Shown: one piece after another, positions 27,376 through 35,304 of the stretch
Numbering within the stretch: position 1 is the stretch's first letter
Layout: every line of letters starts with the position of its first letter
Origin: Pseudogemmobacter bohemicus
GTDB lineage: Bacteria > Pseudomonadota > Alphaproteobacteria > Rhodobacterales > Rhodobacteraceae
NCBI RefSeq assembly: GCF_003290025.1
Contig: NZ_QNHG01000002.1
Coordinates: 390,055 to 445,554 of the forward strand
DNA: 55,500 nucleotides
Direction of reading: 5' to 3'
Program-made: the position numbers and the translations under genes
The notes under the pieces: model-generated
Told to the model about the DNA's origin: nothing
Database searches by the model: none
The model's input: the letters and a program-made list of their open reading frames with translations, nothing else

Positions 27376-28563
27376 ATGCTCGGAAACAGAATGCACCGCC
27401 AGGTTTTCCTCCTGGCCTCCGCACAAGCGCTTTTCCAGACAGTCTCGGTGCTGGTGATGACGGTCGGCGGACTTGCCGGGGCGCAGATCACTCCCAGGCC
27501 CGAACTTGCCACAATGCCGATTGCGGCCATGTTCCTCGGCACTGCGCTGATGACCTTTCCGGCGTCGCATCTTATGGCACGCTTCGGCCGAAGGGCGGGA
27601 TTTCTGCTTGGGGCGGCGCTTGGCATCGCAGGGGGCGTCATCGCGGCCGCCGGGATCTGGCTCTCGCAGCTATACCTGCTGTCGTTCGGGACCATGCTGG
27701 TCGGAAGCTACCAGGCCTTCGCGCAATTCTACAGATTTGCGGCCAGTGAGGTCGCCGATGATGCGTTCCGTTCCCGTGCAATTTCTTACGTGATGGCCGG
27801 CGGTATCGTGGCCGCGCTGCTGGGACCGTTGCTGGGGCGCCTTGGCGGTTCGCTGCTGACCCCGGCCTATCTTGGCTCGTTCCTCATTCTGGCCGTTGTC
27901 TCCCTTTTGGCCGTCGGCGTGCTGATGGGGCTGAAAGAACCGGCTGCCAAAGCCCAGCTTCAATATGATGGTCCGGGGCGTTCCTGGGCAGAGATCGTCA
28001 CACAGCCCGCATATCTGGTGGCGCTGTTCAGCGCATTGACCGGCTACGGCGTGATGATCCTTGCAATGACGGCGACCCCGATTGCCATGAAGCATCACCA
28101 GCACGATCTCGCGGCATCCGCCACGGTGATCCAGATGCATGTGCTCGGTATGTTCCTGCCATCCTTCTTTACCGGGGCGCTTATCGCCCGTTTCGGGGTG
28201 GTCCAGATCATGCTGGCCGGGGTGGCGATCCTTGCCGCCCATGTCGCGCTGACCTTTACCGGCACCGGCTTTACATCCTTCGCCTCGGCGCTGGTCATGC
28301 TGGGGATCGGCTGGAACTTTCTCTATATTGGCGGCACCACCCTGCTGACGACGACCTACAGCCCGGCCGAGAAAAGCCGGGCGCAGGCCACCAACGACAT
28401 GACCATTTTCGCAGTCGGTCTGGCCTGTTCGTTCAGCGCAGGCGGTCTGTTGCAACTGTTCGGCTGGCAGATGCTGAACGCAATCCTGCTGCCCTGGCTC
28501 GCGCTCGCTGCATTGGCGCTGATCTGGTTCGCTTTGCGCGGACGGGCGACACAGACCCCCTGA
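27376..28563 (+). CDS. MFS transporter
   Basis: The 395-residue product has about twelve membrane helices. The A-like motif HLMARFGRRAGFLLG lies between helices 2 and 3. FAQFYRFAASEVADDAFRSR is typical of a subgroup of uncharacterised MFS exporters. The substrate cannot be read from sequence. GAGGG lies about ten bases before the ATG. The gene is followed 14 bases later by a ProX-type deacylase and then a PLP lyase gene, so the three may be co-transcribed. Confidence 0.82.
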   Translation: MLGNRMHRQVFLLASAQALFQTVSVLVMTVGGLAGAQITPRPELATMPIAAMFLGTALMTFPASHLMARFGRRAGFLLGAALGIAGGVIAAAGIWLSQLYLLSFGTMLVGSYQAFAQFYRFAASEVADDAFRSRAISYVMAGGIVAALLGPLLGRLGGSLLTPAYLGSFLILAVVSLLAVGVLMGLKEPAAKAQLQYDGPGRSWAEIVTQPAYLVALFSALTGYGVMILAMTATPIAMKHHQHDLAASATVIQMHVLGMFLPSFFTGALIARFGVVQIMLAGVAILAAHVALTFTGTGFTSFASALVMLGIGWNFLYIGGTTLLTTTYSPAEKSRAQATNDMTIFAVGLACSFSAGGLLQLFGWQMLNAILLPWLALAALALIWFALRGRATQTP

Positions 28564-28577
28564 AAGTGAGAGACATC

Positions 28578-29117
28578 ATGGAAGATATGAGTCCTGCAAA
28601 AGAGGGCGAGAAAGCCGCCCGCGCGCGGCTTGTTGCCCGCCTGCGCGAGTTGAACATCGCGGTACCGACCGTGCCTTACCCCGCGCACAAGACCGTCGAG
28701 GAAGGCAAGGCGCTGCGTGGCGCAATGACCGGCACCTTCACCAAGAACCTGCTGATCAAGGACAAAAAGGCCCGCCATTTTCTGCTGTCCTTCCATGAAG
28801 ACCGGATGATCGACCTCAAGACCCTGCATCGCAGGATCGGCGGCAAGGGTCAGGTCGGCTTCGCCCCGGCCGAGCGGGTTCAGGAATACCTCGGCGTGCA
28901 GCCCGGCGCGCTGACGCCCCTCGGGCTGATTAATGACACCACCCAGGCCGTGACGCCGGTGATCGACGCCGGGCTGATGGGGGCGGAACAGCTGAATTTC
29001 CATCCGCTGATCAACACCGAAAGCACCGGCCTGCATCCGCAGGAGTTGCTGAGCTTCATCCGCTCCTGCGGGCATGAGCCGCTGATCGTCGATTTCGATA
29101 TGCCGCTGCCGGACTAG
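28578..29117 (+). CDS. YbaK/ProX-type aminoacyl-tRNA deacylase
   Basis: The product is 179 residues. Conserved blocks include KNLLIKDKKARHFLL (catalytic lysine region), ERVQEYLGVQPGALTPLGLI and NFHPLINTESTG, which match free-standing ProX domains that hydrolyse Ala-tRNA(Pro). I chose the ATG at 28578 with GAGAG upstream; an in-frame GTG at 28566 and an ATG at 28587 are alternatives. It lies between an MFS exporter and a sulfur amino acid enzyme, so editing of a misacylated tRNA may accompany amino acid export or use. Confidence 0.85.
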   Translation: MEDMSPAKEGEKAARARLVARLRELNIAVPTVPYPAHKTVEEGKALRGAMTGTFTKNLLIKDKKARHFLLSFHEDRMIDLKTLHRRIGGKGQVGFAPAERVQEYLGVQPGALTPLGLINDTTQAVTPVIDAGLMGAEQLNFHPLINTESTGLHPQELLSFIRSCGHEPLIVDFDMPLPD

Positions 29118-29147
29118 GCGCGGTTCCCTGCCAAACGGAGAAGACAG

Positions 29148-30326
29148 ATGACCGTTGATCCCAGACCCGGCCTTTCCACGCTTTGCGTGCATGGTGGCGC
29201 ACAACTCGATGTGCAGGGCGGCATCCATACGCCGCTTTACAACCATTCGACCTTCGGTTTCCCGTCGACAGCGGCGCTGCTTGATGTGGTCGAGGGTCGC
29301 ACCGAGGGGAACCTCTACACCCGCTACGGCCTGAACCCGACGATCAGGGCGACCGAGCGCAAGCTGGCGCTGCTGGAAGGCGGCGAAGGTGCGCTGGCCT
29401 TCAGCTCCGGCATGGCGGTCGAGGCGGCGACCTTCCTCGCCTTTTGAAAAACCGGCGACAACATCATCTGCATCGGCGATGTCTATGGCGGCACCTTCGA
29501 ACTTCTGGGCGACAACCTGCCCAATGTGGGGATCACCACCACCTTCCTGCTCGGCTCGGAAATCAACCGGCTTGCAGAGGTGCTGACAGACCGCACCCGC
29601 ATCGTGTTCTTCGAGACGCCGACCAACCCGCAGATGGAGATTATCAACATCGCCGGGGCGGTGAAAGTGGCCAGGGCGGCGGGGGCGCTGGTGGTGGTGG
29701 ACAACACCTTCGCCTCGCCGGTGAACCAGTCGCCGCTGGAGCTTGGCGCCGATCTGGTGATCCACTCGACCACCAAATACCTCGGCGGACACAGCGATCT
29801 GACCGGCTGCGTGGTGATCGGCCGGGGCGAGCTGCTGACCCCGATCTGGACCTGGCGCAAGAATCTTGGCCAGATGATGGCGCCCGAGGTGGCGTTCCTG
29901 CTGGCCCGCAGCCTGCGCACCCTCGCCGTGCGGGTCCACCACCAGAATGCCACCGCGATGGCGGTGGCGAAGTTCCTGCAAGCCCACCCGAAGGTGAAGC
30001 GCGCCAACTATCCCGGCCTGCCCGACTTTCCCGGCCACAACGTCGCCGCCTCGCAGATGAGCGGCTTTGGCGGCATGATCAGCTTCGTCTATGACGGCGA
30101 TGCGGCCGCCACGGCGGCAGTGGTGGACAGGCTGAAATATTTCACCATTGCTGCCAGCCTTGGCGGGGTCGAAAGCCTTGTGACCCAGCCAATCACCACC
30201 ACCCATTATGGCGTAACCCCCGAAGAACGCGCCCGGCGCGGCATCGTGGATGGCCTGGTGCGCCTGTCGGTCGGGCTGGAGGATGCCGGGGACCTGATTG
30301 CCGATCTGAAACAGGCACTCGACTGA
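29148..30326 (+). pseudogene. Cystathionine lyase/synthase-like PLP enzyme with one in-frame TGA
   Basis: One frame encodes a 393-codon Cys/Met-metabolism PLP enzyme except for TGA at 29445-29447 (codon 100). Before it: STLCVHGGAQLD, NPTIRATERKLALLEGGE and FSSGMAVEAATFLAF. After it: KTGDNIICIGDVYGGT, FFETPTNPQMEI, DNTFASPVNQSPLELGAD, the PLP lysine in HSTTKYLGGHSDLTG, and VESLVTQPITTTH. All catalytic features are present. The stop falls between TTTT and AAAAA. It may be a recent inactivating mutation, a sequencing error, or readthrough. Start codon region: GGAGAAGACAG then ATG. It could be cystathionine gamma-lyase, gamma-synthase or homocysteine desulfhydrase. Confidence 0.8.
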
Positions 30327-30337
30327 TCCGATTTTGC

Positions 30338-30359
30338 CGATGGGGCCACGGCCCCATCG
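30338..30359 (+). terminator. Hairpin after the PLP enzyme gene
   Basis: CGATGGGGCC and GGCCCCATCG pair perfectly with a two-base gap, 11 bases after the stop. The T-run after it is weak. It lies between convergent genes and may end both transcripts. Confidence 0.6.
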
Positions 30360-30468
30360 TCCCACTTTCGCGTTGAGACGGGGGCCATGCCGATCAGGGT
30401 TCCCGATGGTCTCTCTGCCGGTCGGCTGCCGAAGGCCGAAGACGTCTATAGCATGGGTGAAGCCAATG

Positions 30469-31779
30469 CTATGCCGCCGGCCAGGTCCGGTGTTGATCGT
30501 CGATAATCACAGCGTGTTGATGATGGCTCTTCGTCCCATGCATCCTCAGGTGAGGGTGGTCTGACGGCAGGTCGGGGTGGTGATGCGCAATCTCATCGGG
30601 TTCCGCTGCCGGCCAGAGGTGCCGCGCGAGCAGGATCCCTGCGGTGCCGATCAGCGCCATCATCACAAAGGTGGCCTCAATCCCGAAGGCTGCCCCAAAT
30701 CGCCCTGCGAGGAGATAGCAGATCAGCCAGCAGGCATGGGACAGTGCGAATTGCGCGGCGAAGATTGCAGGGCGGTCTTCGGGATGCGCAGAGCGGCGCA
30801 GCAGGCGGCCAGAAGGGGTCTGCGCAACGCTGTAGCCAAAACCGATCACCAGCCAAAGCCCCAGCAAGGCCGCATAGCTGCTGACCAGCGCGCCGATCGC
30901 GGTTCCGAAGACCAACAGGACCGCGCCACCGATCATAGCCCTGCGGTCCCCGATCCGATCCAGAAGCCGGGGGAGGGCGAAGGCGGCAATCATCGACCCG
31001 CCTCCAAAGGCTGCGAGCGCCCAGGCAACTTCGGCCTCGCCCAAACCGAAGCGCATCTTGACCAGCACCACCGTGTTCACGATCACCATCGCTCCGGCGG
31101 CTGAGACGGCAAGGCTGATCGCCAGCAGCCCACGCAGACGGGGGGTGGCGAGATAGATGCGCAATCCCCGCGTGGTGCGCTCCCAGATCCCGCGCTTTGG
31201 CCCGGGTATGGTGCCTGGCAGCGTCACACTGACAACCAGCAAGGCCGAGATCAGGAAGCCGAAGACCGTGCCGGAGAAGAGCGCGCTGAAGCTGACCACC
31301 ATCAGCAATGCCGCCGCCAGAACCGGCGAAAGCAGGCTTTCAAGATCATAGGCCAGCCGCGAGAGGGACAGGGCGCGGGTATAGTCCGCCTCGTCAGGCA
31401 GGATGTCGGGGATCACGGCCTGAAAGGTCGGGGTGAAGCCGGCGGATGCGGCCTGCAGCACGAAAATCAGCAGGTAAATCTGCCAGATCTCGCTGACGAA
31501 AGGCAGAAGCAGCGCAATCGCTGCCCGGACCAGGTCCAGGCTCACCAGCACCACCCGGCGCGGCAGACGGTCAGACAGCGCCTGCGCAACCGGTGCCACC
31601 CCGACATAGGCGATCATCTTGACCGCCAGCGCGGTTCCCAGAACGGCCCCGGCATTGGCTCCGGCCAGATCATAGGCCAGCAGTCCAAGCGCCACAGTCA
31701 TCAATCCCGTGCCGATCAGGGCGATGACCTGAGCCGCAAACAGATGGCGATAGGTGCGGTTTTGCAAAACCGAAAGCAT
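30469..31779 (-). CDS. MFS exporter with His-rich C-terminal tail (Ni/Co type)
   Basis: The product is 436 residues with about twelve helices and MFS motifs (SDRLPRRVVLVSLD near helix 2-3, DRIGDRRAMIGG in the second half). The last 45 residues are rich in histidine (EIAHHHPDLP, DHPHLRMHG, KSHHQHAV), as in NreB-type nickel exporters, where the tail binds metal. I chose the ATG at 31779 because GAGGAT lies six bases upstream; the longer frame to 31845 has no site and would run into the operator. Two G-tract operators and a DmeR-like regulator directly upstream support Ni(II)/Co(II) efflux. Confidence 0.83.
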   Translation of the reverse strand: MLSVLQNRTYRHLFAAQVIALIGTGLMTVALGLLAYDLAGANAGAVLGTALAVKMIAYVGVAPVAQALSDRLPRRVVLVSLDLVRAAIALLLPFVSEIWQIYLLIFVLQAASAGFTPTFQAVIPDILPDEADYTRALSLSRLAYDLESLLSPVLAAALLMVVSFSALFSGTVFGFLISALLVVSVTLPGTIPGPKRGIWERTTRGLRIYLATPRLRGLLAISLAVSAAGAMVIVNTVVLVKMRFGLGEAEVAWALAAFGGGSMIAAFALPRLLDRIGDRRAMIGGAVLLVFGTAIGALVSSYAALLGLWLVIGFGYSVAQTPSGRLLRRSAHPEDRPAIFAAQFALSHACWLICYLLAGRFGAAFGIEATFVMMALIGTAGILLARHLWPAAEPDEIAHHHPDLPSDHPHLRMHGTKSHHQHAVIIDDQHRTWPAA

Positions 31780-31843
31780 GGCATCCTCGTTGCCTGTCCT
31801 GGGACATCCGGCATCAGGATCCTGAATGAAGGAACTGCGCAGC

Positions 31844-31860
31844 ATCCCCCCAGGGGGGAT
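31844..31860. promoter_or_regulatory. G-tract palindrome, RcnR/DmeR-type operator 1
   Basis: ATCCCCCC-A-GGGGGGAT is a perfect 17-base palindrome between the regulator gene and the exporter start. CsoR/RcnR-family repressors bind A/T-flanked G-tracts of this kind. Confidence 0.75.
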
Positions 31861-31884
31861 ACACCCGAAGATATGAAAACCTCA

Positions 31885-31900
31885 ATCCCCCCTGGGGGAT
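31885..31900. promoter_or_regulatory. G-tract palindrome, RcnR/DmeR-type operator 2
   Basis: ATCCCCCCTGGGGGAT, almost identical to the site at 31844, with its centre 40-41 bases away (about four helical turns). It lies just after the regulator stop, 105 bases upstream of the exporter start. Confidence 0.75.
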
Positions 31901-31903
31901 ATT

Positions 31904-32173
31904 TCAGAGCAGCCTGGCGAGCGCCCGGATGTCTTCCGGCGCATGAGGACCGGCCTCATCATCTGCCATTCCCAGGCAGTGATCCATGTGGTCATGGATC
32001 ATCTGGCGCTTTGCCGCGACAAGACTGCGCTCAACCGCGAGCAATTGCCGGGCGGTGTCGAGGCACGGTTTGCCGTTCTCCAGCATCCCGATAACATGGC
32101 GCAAGTGCCCTTCCGCGCGCTTCAGGCGCTTGACGATGTCGGGGTGGGTGATGTGATCATGCGAATGTGCCAT
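31904..32173 (-). CDS. DmeR/RcnR-like Ni/Co-responsive repressor (CsoR family)
   Basis: The 89-residue all-helical protein begins MAHSHDHITHPDIVKRLKRA, followed by EGHLRHVIGMLENGKPCLDT and MIHDHMDHCLGM. N-terminal His, a Cys near 35 and His near 60-64 correspond to the metal ligands of RcnR. The N-terminal His cluster and 'IHDHMDHCL' match the DmeR subgroup that controls cobalt/nickel efflux in rhizobia. I chose the ATG at 32173, since the longer frame to 32224 would cross a G-tract operator. It probably represses itself and the MFS exporter and is released by Ni(II) or Co(II). Confidence 0.85.
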   Translation of the reverse strand: MAHSHDHITHPDIVKRLKRAEGHLRHVIGMLENGKPCLDTARQLLAVERSLVAAKRQMIHDHMDHCLGMADDEAGPHAPEDIRALARLL

Positions 32174-32185
32174 GATGACAGGACT

Positions 32186-32202
32186 ATCCCCGGATGGGGG
32201 AT
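32186..32202. promoter_or_regulatory. G-tract palindrome, RcnR/DmeR-type operator 3
   Basis: ATCCCC-GGATG-GGGGAT lies 13 bases before the regulator start and resembles operators 1 and 2. It would allow autoregulation. Confidence 0.65.
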
Positions 32203-32229
32203 CCGGCAATGCGTAAGCGGGCATGGAAC

Positions 32230-32255
32230 GGCTGGCGCGATGATCCGCGCCAGCC
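32230..32255. terminator. Strong hairpin
   Basis: GGCTGGCGCG and CGCGCCAGCC form a perfect ten-base stem with a six-base loop, just after the stop (32265) of a minus-strand remnant and upstream of the regulator. There is no U-tract; it may separate the two transcripts. Confidence 0.5.
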
Positions 32256-32264
32256 GCAGAGATG

Positions 32265-32460
32265 TCAGGGCCGTTTCATCTCGGCATAATCGCCACCTGT
32301 TCGGATGGTCAGCGTCACCGGTTCCCCGGTGCGGTTGCGCCAGAAACAGCCGTGGTTGCCGGTGAAAGCCGCCGTCAGTTCGCCTGCCTGACCGGGAAAG
32401 CCGTGACCCTGTTCATAGCTGGTGGAATTGCCCCCACCATCCGCGTGGGCAGCCGAACAA
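32265..32460 (-). pseudogene. 3' fragment of a 'transmembrane anchor'-type protein
   Basis: The minus frame ends GFPGQAGELTAAFTGNHGCF, then WRNRTGEPVTLTIRTGGDY and AEMKRP before a stop at 32265. 'FTGxHGWFWxNxxxxPVTVxLxTxGxY' is the C-terminal signature of proteins annotated transmembrane anchor protein, often linked to HupE/UreJ and metal-efflux genes. The frame is interrupted upstream by a stop near 32480 and the N-terminal helix is not found. It is a remnant next to a Ni/Co system, and a HupE/UreJ remnant lies at 36144. Confidence 0.5.
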
Positions 32461-32712
32461 GTATTTTCCAGCCTTGTCAGATTGATGACACAGCGATCTT
32501 GTCCTGCGTTGGCTGCAGCGCCAGTCGCGGCTCTTGTGTCTGGGCAGACGGCCCGTATCCCGTCCCCATGATCATCAGTATATGCACCGGGTTATGCGCC
32601 GGAATGCAGCGATCACTTTCGACCTGGCCGAGCGTGCTTTACGGCCACTGCGGCCCGGCGCAGGGTTTCTGGCTCAGGGTGCGCAGAACAGCACGCGATA
32701 GCGAATTGCAAT

Positions 32713-32737
32713 CGTTGTGATCGCAATCTACACAACG
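32713..32737. promoter_or_regulatory. Inverted repeat upstream of arsR
   Basis: CGTTGTG and CACAACG form a perfect seven-base inverted repeat with an eleven-base centre, ending 17 bases before the arsR start and next to its AAGGAG. Position and symmetry fit an autoregulatory ArsR operator. Confidence 0.55.
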
Positions 32738-32754
32738 CTAAAAGGAGTATTGAA

Positions 32755-33111
32755 TTGAATCAGGATGAGGCGCTTCGTGGGTTCGCCGCAATTGCACAGG
32801 AAACGAGGCTCAGAATCGTTCGGGCCCTGGTCACCGCCGGCGCGGACGGGCTCGCATCGGGTGCCATTGCGAACGGGCTGGATGGCTCGCCCCAGCGGAC
32901 CTCCTTTCATCTGAAAGAACTCGAGAATGCCGGGCTGATTGAAAGCCGGCGTGAGGGAAAATCCATCGTCTACAGCGCCCGCTTTCCTGCGCTTTCATCC
33001 CTCGTGGCCTTCCTGATGCATGACTGTTGCCATGGCCACTGCAAACACTGTGATGAGGCAATCGCGCTCTTCGCGAAATGTGAAGGCAGGCCAACCGCGC
33101 CGGGCCGCTGA
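32755..33111 (+). CDS. arsR: ArsR-family repressor
   Basis: The 118-residue winged-helix protein has TRLRIVRALVTAGADGL, the recognition region SPQRTSFHLKELENAGLI and the wing SRREGKSIVYSA. A C-terminal cysteine group (DCCHGHCKHC) is a likely As(III)/metal site. The start appears to be TTG at 32755, because AAGGAG at about 32741 fits it and no ATG is near. It lies 57 bases upstream of an arsenite-permease-like gene, so control of arsenic efflux is the natural reading. Confidence 0.85.
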   Translation: MNQDEALRGFAAIAQETRLRIVRALVTAGADGLASGAIANGLDGSPQRTSFHLKELENAGLIESRREGKSIVYSARFPALSSLVAFLMHDCCHGHCKHCDEAIALFAKCEGRPTAPGR

Positions 33112-33168
33112 CTTCCCTGTTTGCTCTGGCTGTAACGGGGGCCTGGGCGACATATCAGGACCAAAAAA

Positions 33169-34131
33169 ATGCGAGATATTCTGGAACGCCATCAGGTGTT
33201 GATCTACTTCGGCCTGGTCGCGCTCGCCGCGATCACGGGCCTCCTTGTCCCGACAATGGGCAGGCTGGATATCGCGATCAATCCCGCGTTGGCCCTCATG
33301 CTTTTCGTGACCTTTCTCCAGGTGCCCCTCCCGGATATTGGCAAAGGCTTTCGGGAGACCCGCTTTCTGGGTGCCCTGCTGGTCAGTAACTTTGTGATCG
33401 CCCCAGTCCTGGCCTACATCCTGCTGCAGTTCAGCCCTGACGATGCGATGCTCCGTCTTGGTATCCTGATGGTGCTACTGACGCCCTGTATCGACTATGT
33501 CATCACTTTCGCCCATCTGGGCCGGGCAGATGCAAGGCTGCTGCTGACATCCACCCCAATCCTGCTGCTGGTTCAGATGGCTTTGCTGCCGCTTTATCTG
33601 CGCCTCATGCTGGGCGATGAGGCGGCGGGCCTCATAAGCATGGCCCCCTTTCTTCATGCATTCACCGGGCTGATTATGATGCCTTTGATCTGTGCGGGCC
33701 TGGTTCAGCTTTGGGCAAAACATTCCCGGGCGGGACAAGGCATCAGCAATGTGCTGGGGCTGTTGCCGGTGCCGGCGACCGGCCTCGTCCTGTTCCTGGT
33801 CGTCGGGGCCACAGTGCCTGTCCTCGGTGCAGCCAGCCGGGCTTCCCTGACCGCCCTGCCCATCTATGTGGCCTTTGCGGTCATCGCGCCTGCCCTCGGC
33901 TGGGGTGTTGCGCGGGTTTTCACCCTGAACTCCCCTGCGGGGCGAGCCGTAAGCTTTTCGACCGCAACACGGAACTCTCTCGTCGTGCTTCCGCTCGCAC
34001 TGGCCGTCCCGGGGGCGATCCCGGTTCTGCCAGCGGTGATCGTGACGCAGACCCTTGTTGAACTCGTAGCCTCCCTGATCTACATTCGGATCCTGCCTCG
34101 GGTAGGGATGACCGGCAAAACTCCAGGATGA
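33169..34131 (+). CDS. Arsenite/bile-acid-symporter family permease (ACR3-like)
   Basis: The 320-residue product has nine to ten membrane helices of the BASS/ACR3 fold: ALALMLFVTFLQVP (discontinuous helix region), LGILMVLLTPCIDYVITFAH, with the Cys-containing TPCIDY motif in place of the APCTAM of canonical ACR3, and FSTATRNSLVVLPLALA. It belongs to the arsenic-resistance-protein branch. Expected to export As(III) or a related oxyanion. It is probably co-transcribed with the upstream arsR. No arsenate reductase gene is intact nearby. Confidence 0.82.
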   Translation: MRDILERHQVLIYFGLVALAAITGLLVPTMGRLDIAINPALALMLFVTFLQVPLPDIGKGFRETRFLGALLVSNFVIAPVLAYILLQFSPDDAMLRLGILMVLLTPCIDYVITFAHLGRADARLLLTSTPILLLVQMALLPLYLRLMLGDEAAGLISMAPFLHAFTGLIMMPLICAGLVQLWAKHSRAGQGISNVLGLLPVPATGLVLFLVVGATVPVLGAASRASLTALPIYVAFAVIAPALGWGVARVFTLNSPAGRAVSFSTATRNSLVVLPLALAVPGAIPVLPAVIVTQTLVELVASLIYIRILPRVGMTGKTPG

Positions 34132-34230
34132 AAGGCGGGATGCCGACCCGATGCTGCGCCTCCCGGGCCGGAGATGGAAAGCGGTTGGGCATGCCTGGAT
34201 GACAGCGACGAGCCGCGCGGGATCCTTGAT

Positions 34231-34342
34231 ATGCCGCTAACCCCGACCTCCCTGTCCGATCCCCGAACTCTGGGTTTCGACGAGATCATCGACATGCGCG
34301 CGCCATCGGAATTTGCCATCGATCACCTGCCTGGCGCAAGCC
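34231..34342 (+). pseudogene. mnmH: 5' fragment of mnmH (tRNA 2-selenouridine synthase)
   Basis: The reading frame MPLTPTSLSDPRTLGFDEII followed by DMRAPSEFAIDHLPGAS matches the N-terminus of MnmH/SelU, whose rhodanese domain starts 'FDxxIDVRSPxEFxxDHxPGA'. Similarity stops at PGAS, exactly where minus-strand permease sequence begins. Only about 37 of roughly 350 codons remain. Confidence 0.65.
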
Positions 34343-34344
34343 GC

Positions 34345-34580
34345 CCGGCTGGACAGGCGAGACCCGTTTTGCGTTTTGTCTGGCCGACCACGCCGCAGAA
34401 AAGCAGCAATGAAGATCGCGGTCAGGATCAGAACGACGGTCGGGGCGGGCGCGGAGTTCAGGAAAAAACTGGCGTTAACGCGGCCCGGCATGGAGATGAG
34501 ACAGACCACGACCGAGACCACGAGCATTTTTCCGAAACTGCGGGTGAGCAGGAATGCAATCGCGCCCCGCCACCCCGACG
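34345..34580 (-). pseudogene. 3' fragment of a metal ABC transporter permease (Mn/Zn/Fe type)
   Basis: Minus strand: GWRGAIAFLLTRSFGKMLVV, then SVVVCLISMP and SFFLNSAPAPTVVLILTAIF. The last block matches the C-terminal helix pair of SitC/SitD/ZnuB-like permeases ('SFFLDSAPAPTIVLILTALF'). The N-terminal two thirds are absent. It is jammed between the mnmH fragment and the ArsR-rhodanese gene, ten bases after the latter's stop. Confidence 0.5.
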
Positions 34581-34589
34581 CCAGAGGTT

Positions 34590-35273
34590 TCAGGCCACGT
34601 CCGGGATATGAACCGGGAAACCGAAAGCACGCCATTCGGGGAAGCCATCTTCCAGACGGATCGCAGTTCTTCCCTGGGATCGCAGGAAACCGACCGCTTC
34701 ATAGGCCTGCGCGCAATAGGGGCCCCGGCAATAGACGATGATTTCGCGACCTGCCGGCAGATCTTCCAGGTGGTTATGAAGGTCAAACATCGGGATGTTT
34801 GACGCACCAGGAATATGGCTCACCGCAAACTCGTCCTCGGCGCGCACGTCTATGACAAGGCTGCCCCCCGCACGAAGCCTTTCGGCCAGTTCCTCACGAC
34901 GAAGCGGAGGGCTTGCGTCGTGATTGCGGAAATGCGTGTTCAGCGCGCGGTCTACGGCAGCGTCATGTTTCTCTGCCGCCTGACCAAGTGCCTTAATGAG
35001 AAGCACGATCTCTGCCGTCCCGTTCAGGCTGTAGCGGGCAAACTTGCCCTCTCTCTCGGTGCGCACGATACCCGCGCGGCGCAAAATTTGCAGATGCCGG
35101 GAGGTATTCGCAAAGGCCATGCCCGAGCGCAGACTCAGATCCTCAACCGTCCGGGGCCCCTGCGCCAGATGCTCCAGCAGTTCCAGGCGATTCACATGAC
35201 CGACAGCCTGCGCCAGTGAGGCGAGGCTCTCGAATATCTCCTGTTTCGGTGTGGTGCAGGCCGGAAACAGCAT
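34590..35273 (-). CDS. ArsR-rhodanese fusion regulator
   Basis: The product is 227 residues. Residues 20-105 form an ArsR winged helix (HVNRLELLEHLAQGP, ANTSRHLQILRRAGIV, REGKFARYSL). Residues 120-225 form a rhodanese domain with VIDVRAEDEFAVSHIPGA and the catalytic-loop Cys in IVYCRGPYCAQAYEAV. This fusion is known in bacteria as a candidate sulfur-state sensor. The rhodanese domain could carry a persulfide that informs the HTH. A perfect inverted repeat overlaps its promoter region. No intact target gene follows directly. Confidence 0.87.
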   Translation of the reverse strand: MLFPACTTPKQEIFESLASLAQAVGHVNRLELLEHLAQGPRTVEDLSLRSGMAFANTSRHLQILRRAGIVRTEREGKFARYSLNGTAEIVLLIKALGQAAEKHDAAVDRALNTHFRNHDASPPLRREELAERLRAGGSLVIDVRAEDEFAVSHIPGASNIPMFDLHNHLEDLPAGREIIVYCRGPYCAQAYEAVGFLRSQGRTAIRLEDGFPEWRAFGFPVHIPDVA

Positions 35274-35278
35274 AGGGG

Positions 35279-35304
35279 CTCATTCATAACTATCGTTGAA
35301 TGAG
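35279..35304. promoter_or_regulatory. Operator candidate of the ArsR-rhodanese gene
   Basis: CTCATTCA and TGAATGAG make a perfect eight-base inverted repeat around ten bases, beginning six bases before the start codon of the gene at 35273. It contains the same ATTC/GAAT half-sites as the repeats at 26166 and 27328. Confidence 0.6.

Noticed and set aside
29445-29500. TGA as selenocysteine codon
   Set aside because: The family has no selenocysteine at this position and I see no convincing SECIS hairpin after the codon.
28356-30365. 669-codon minus-strand open frame
   Set aside because: It covers the ProX and PLP lyase genes in antisense and has no family features; the plus-strand genes are clear despite the one TGA.
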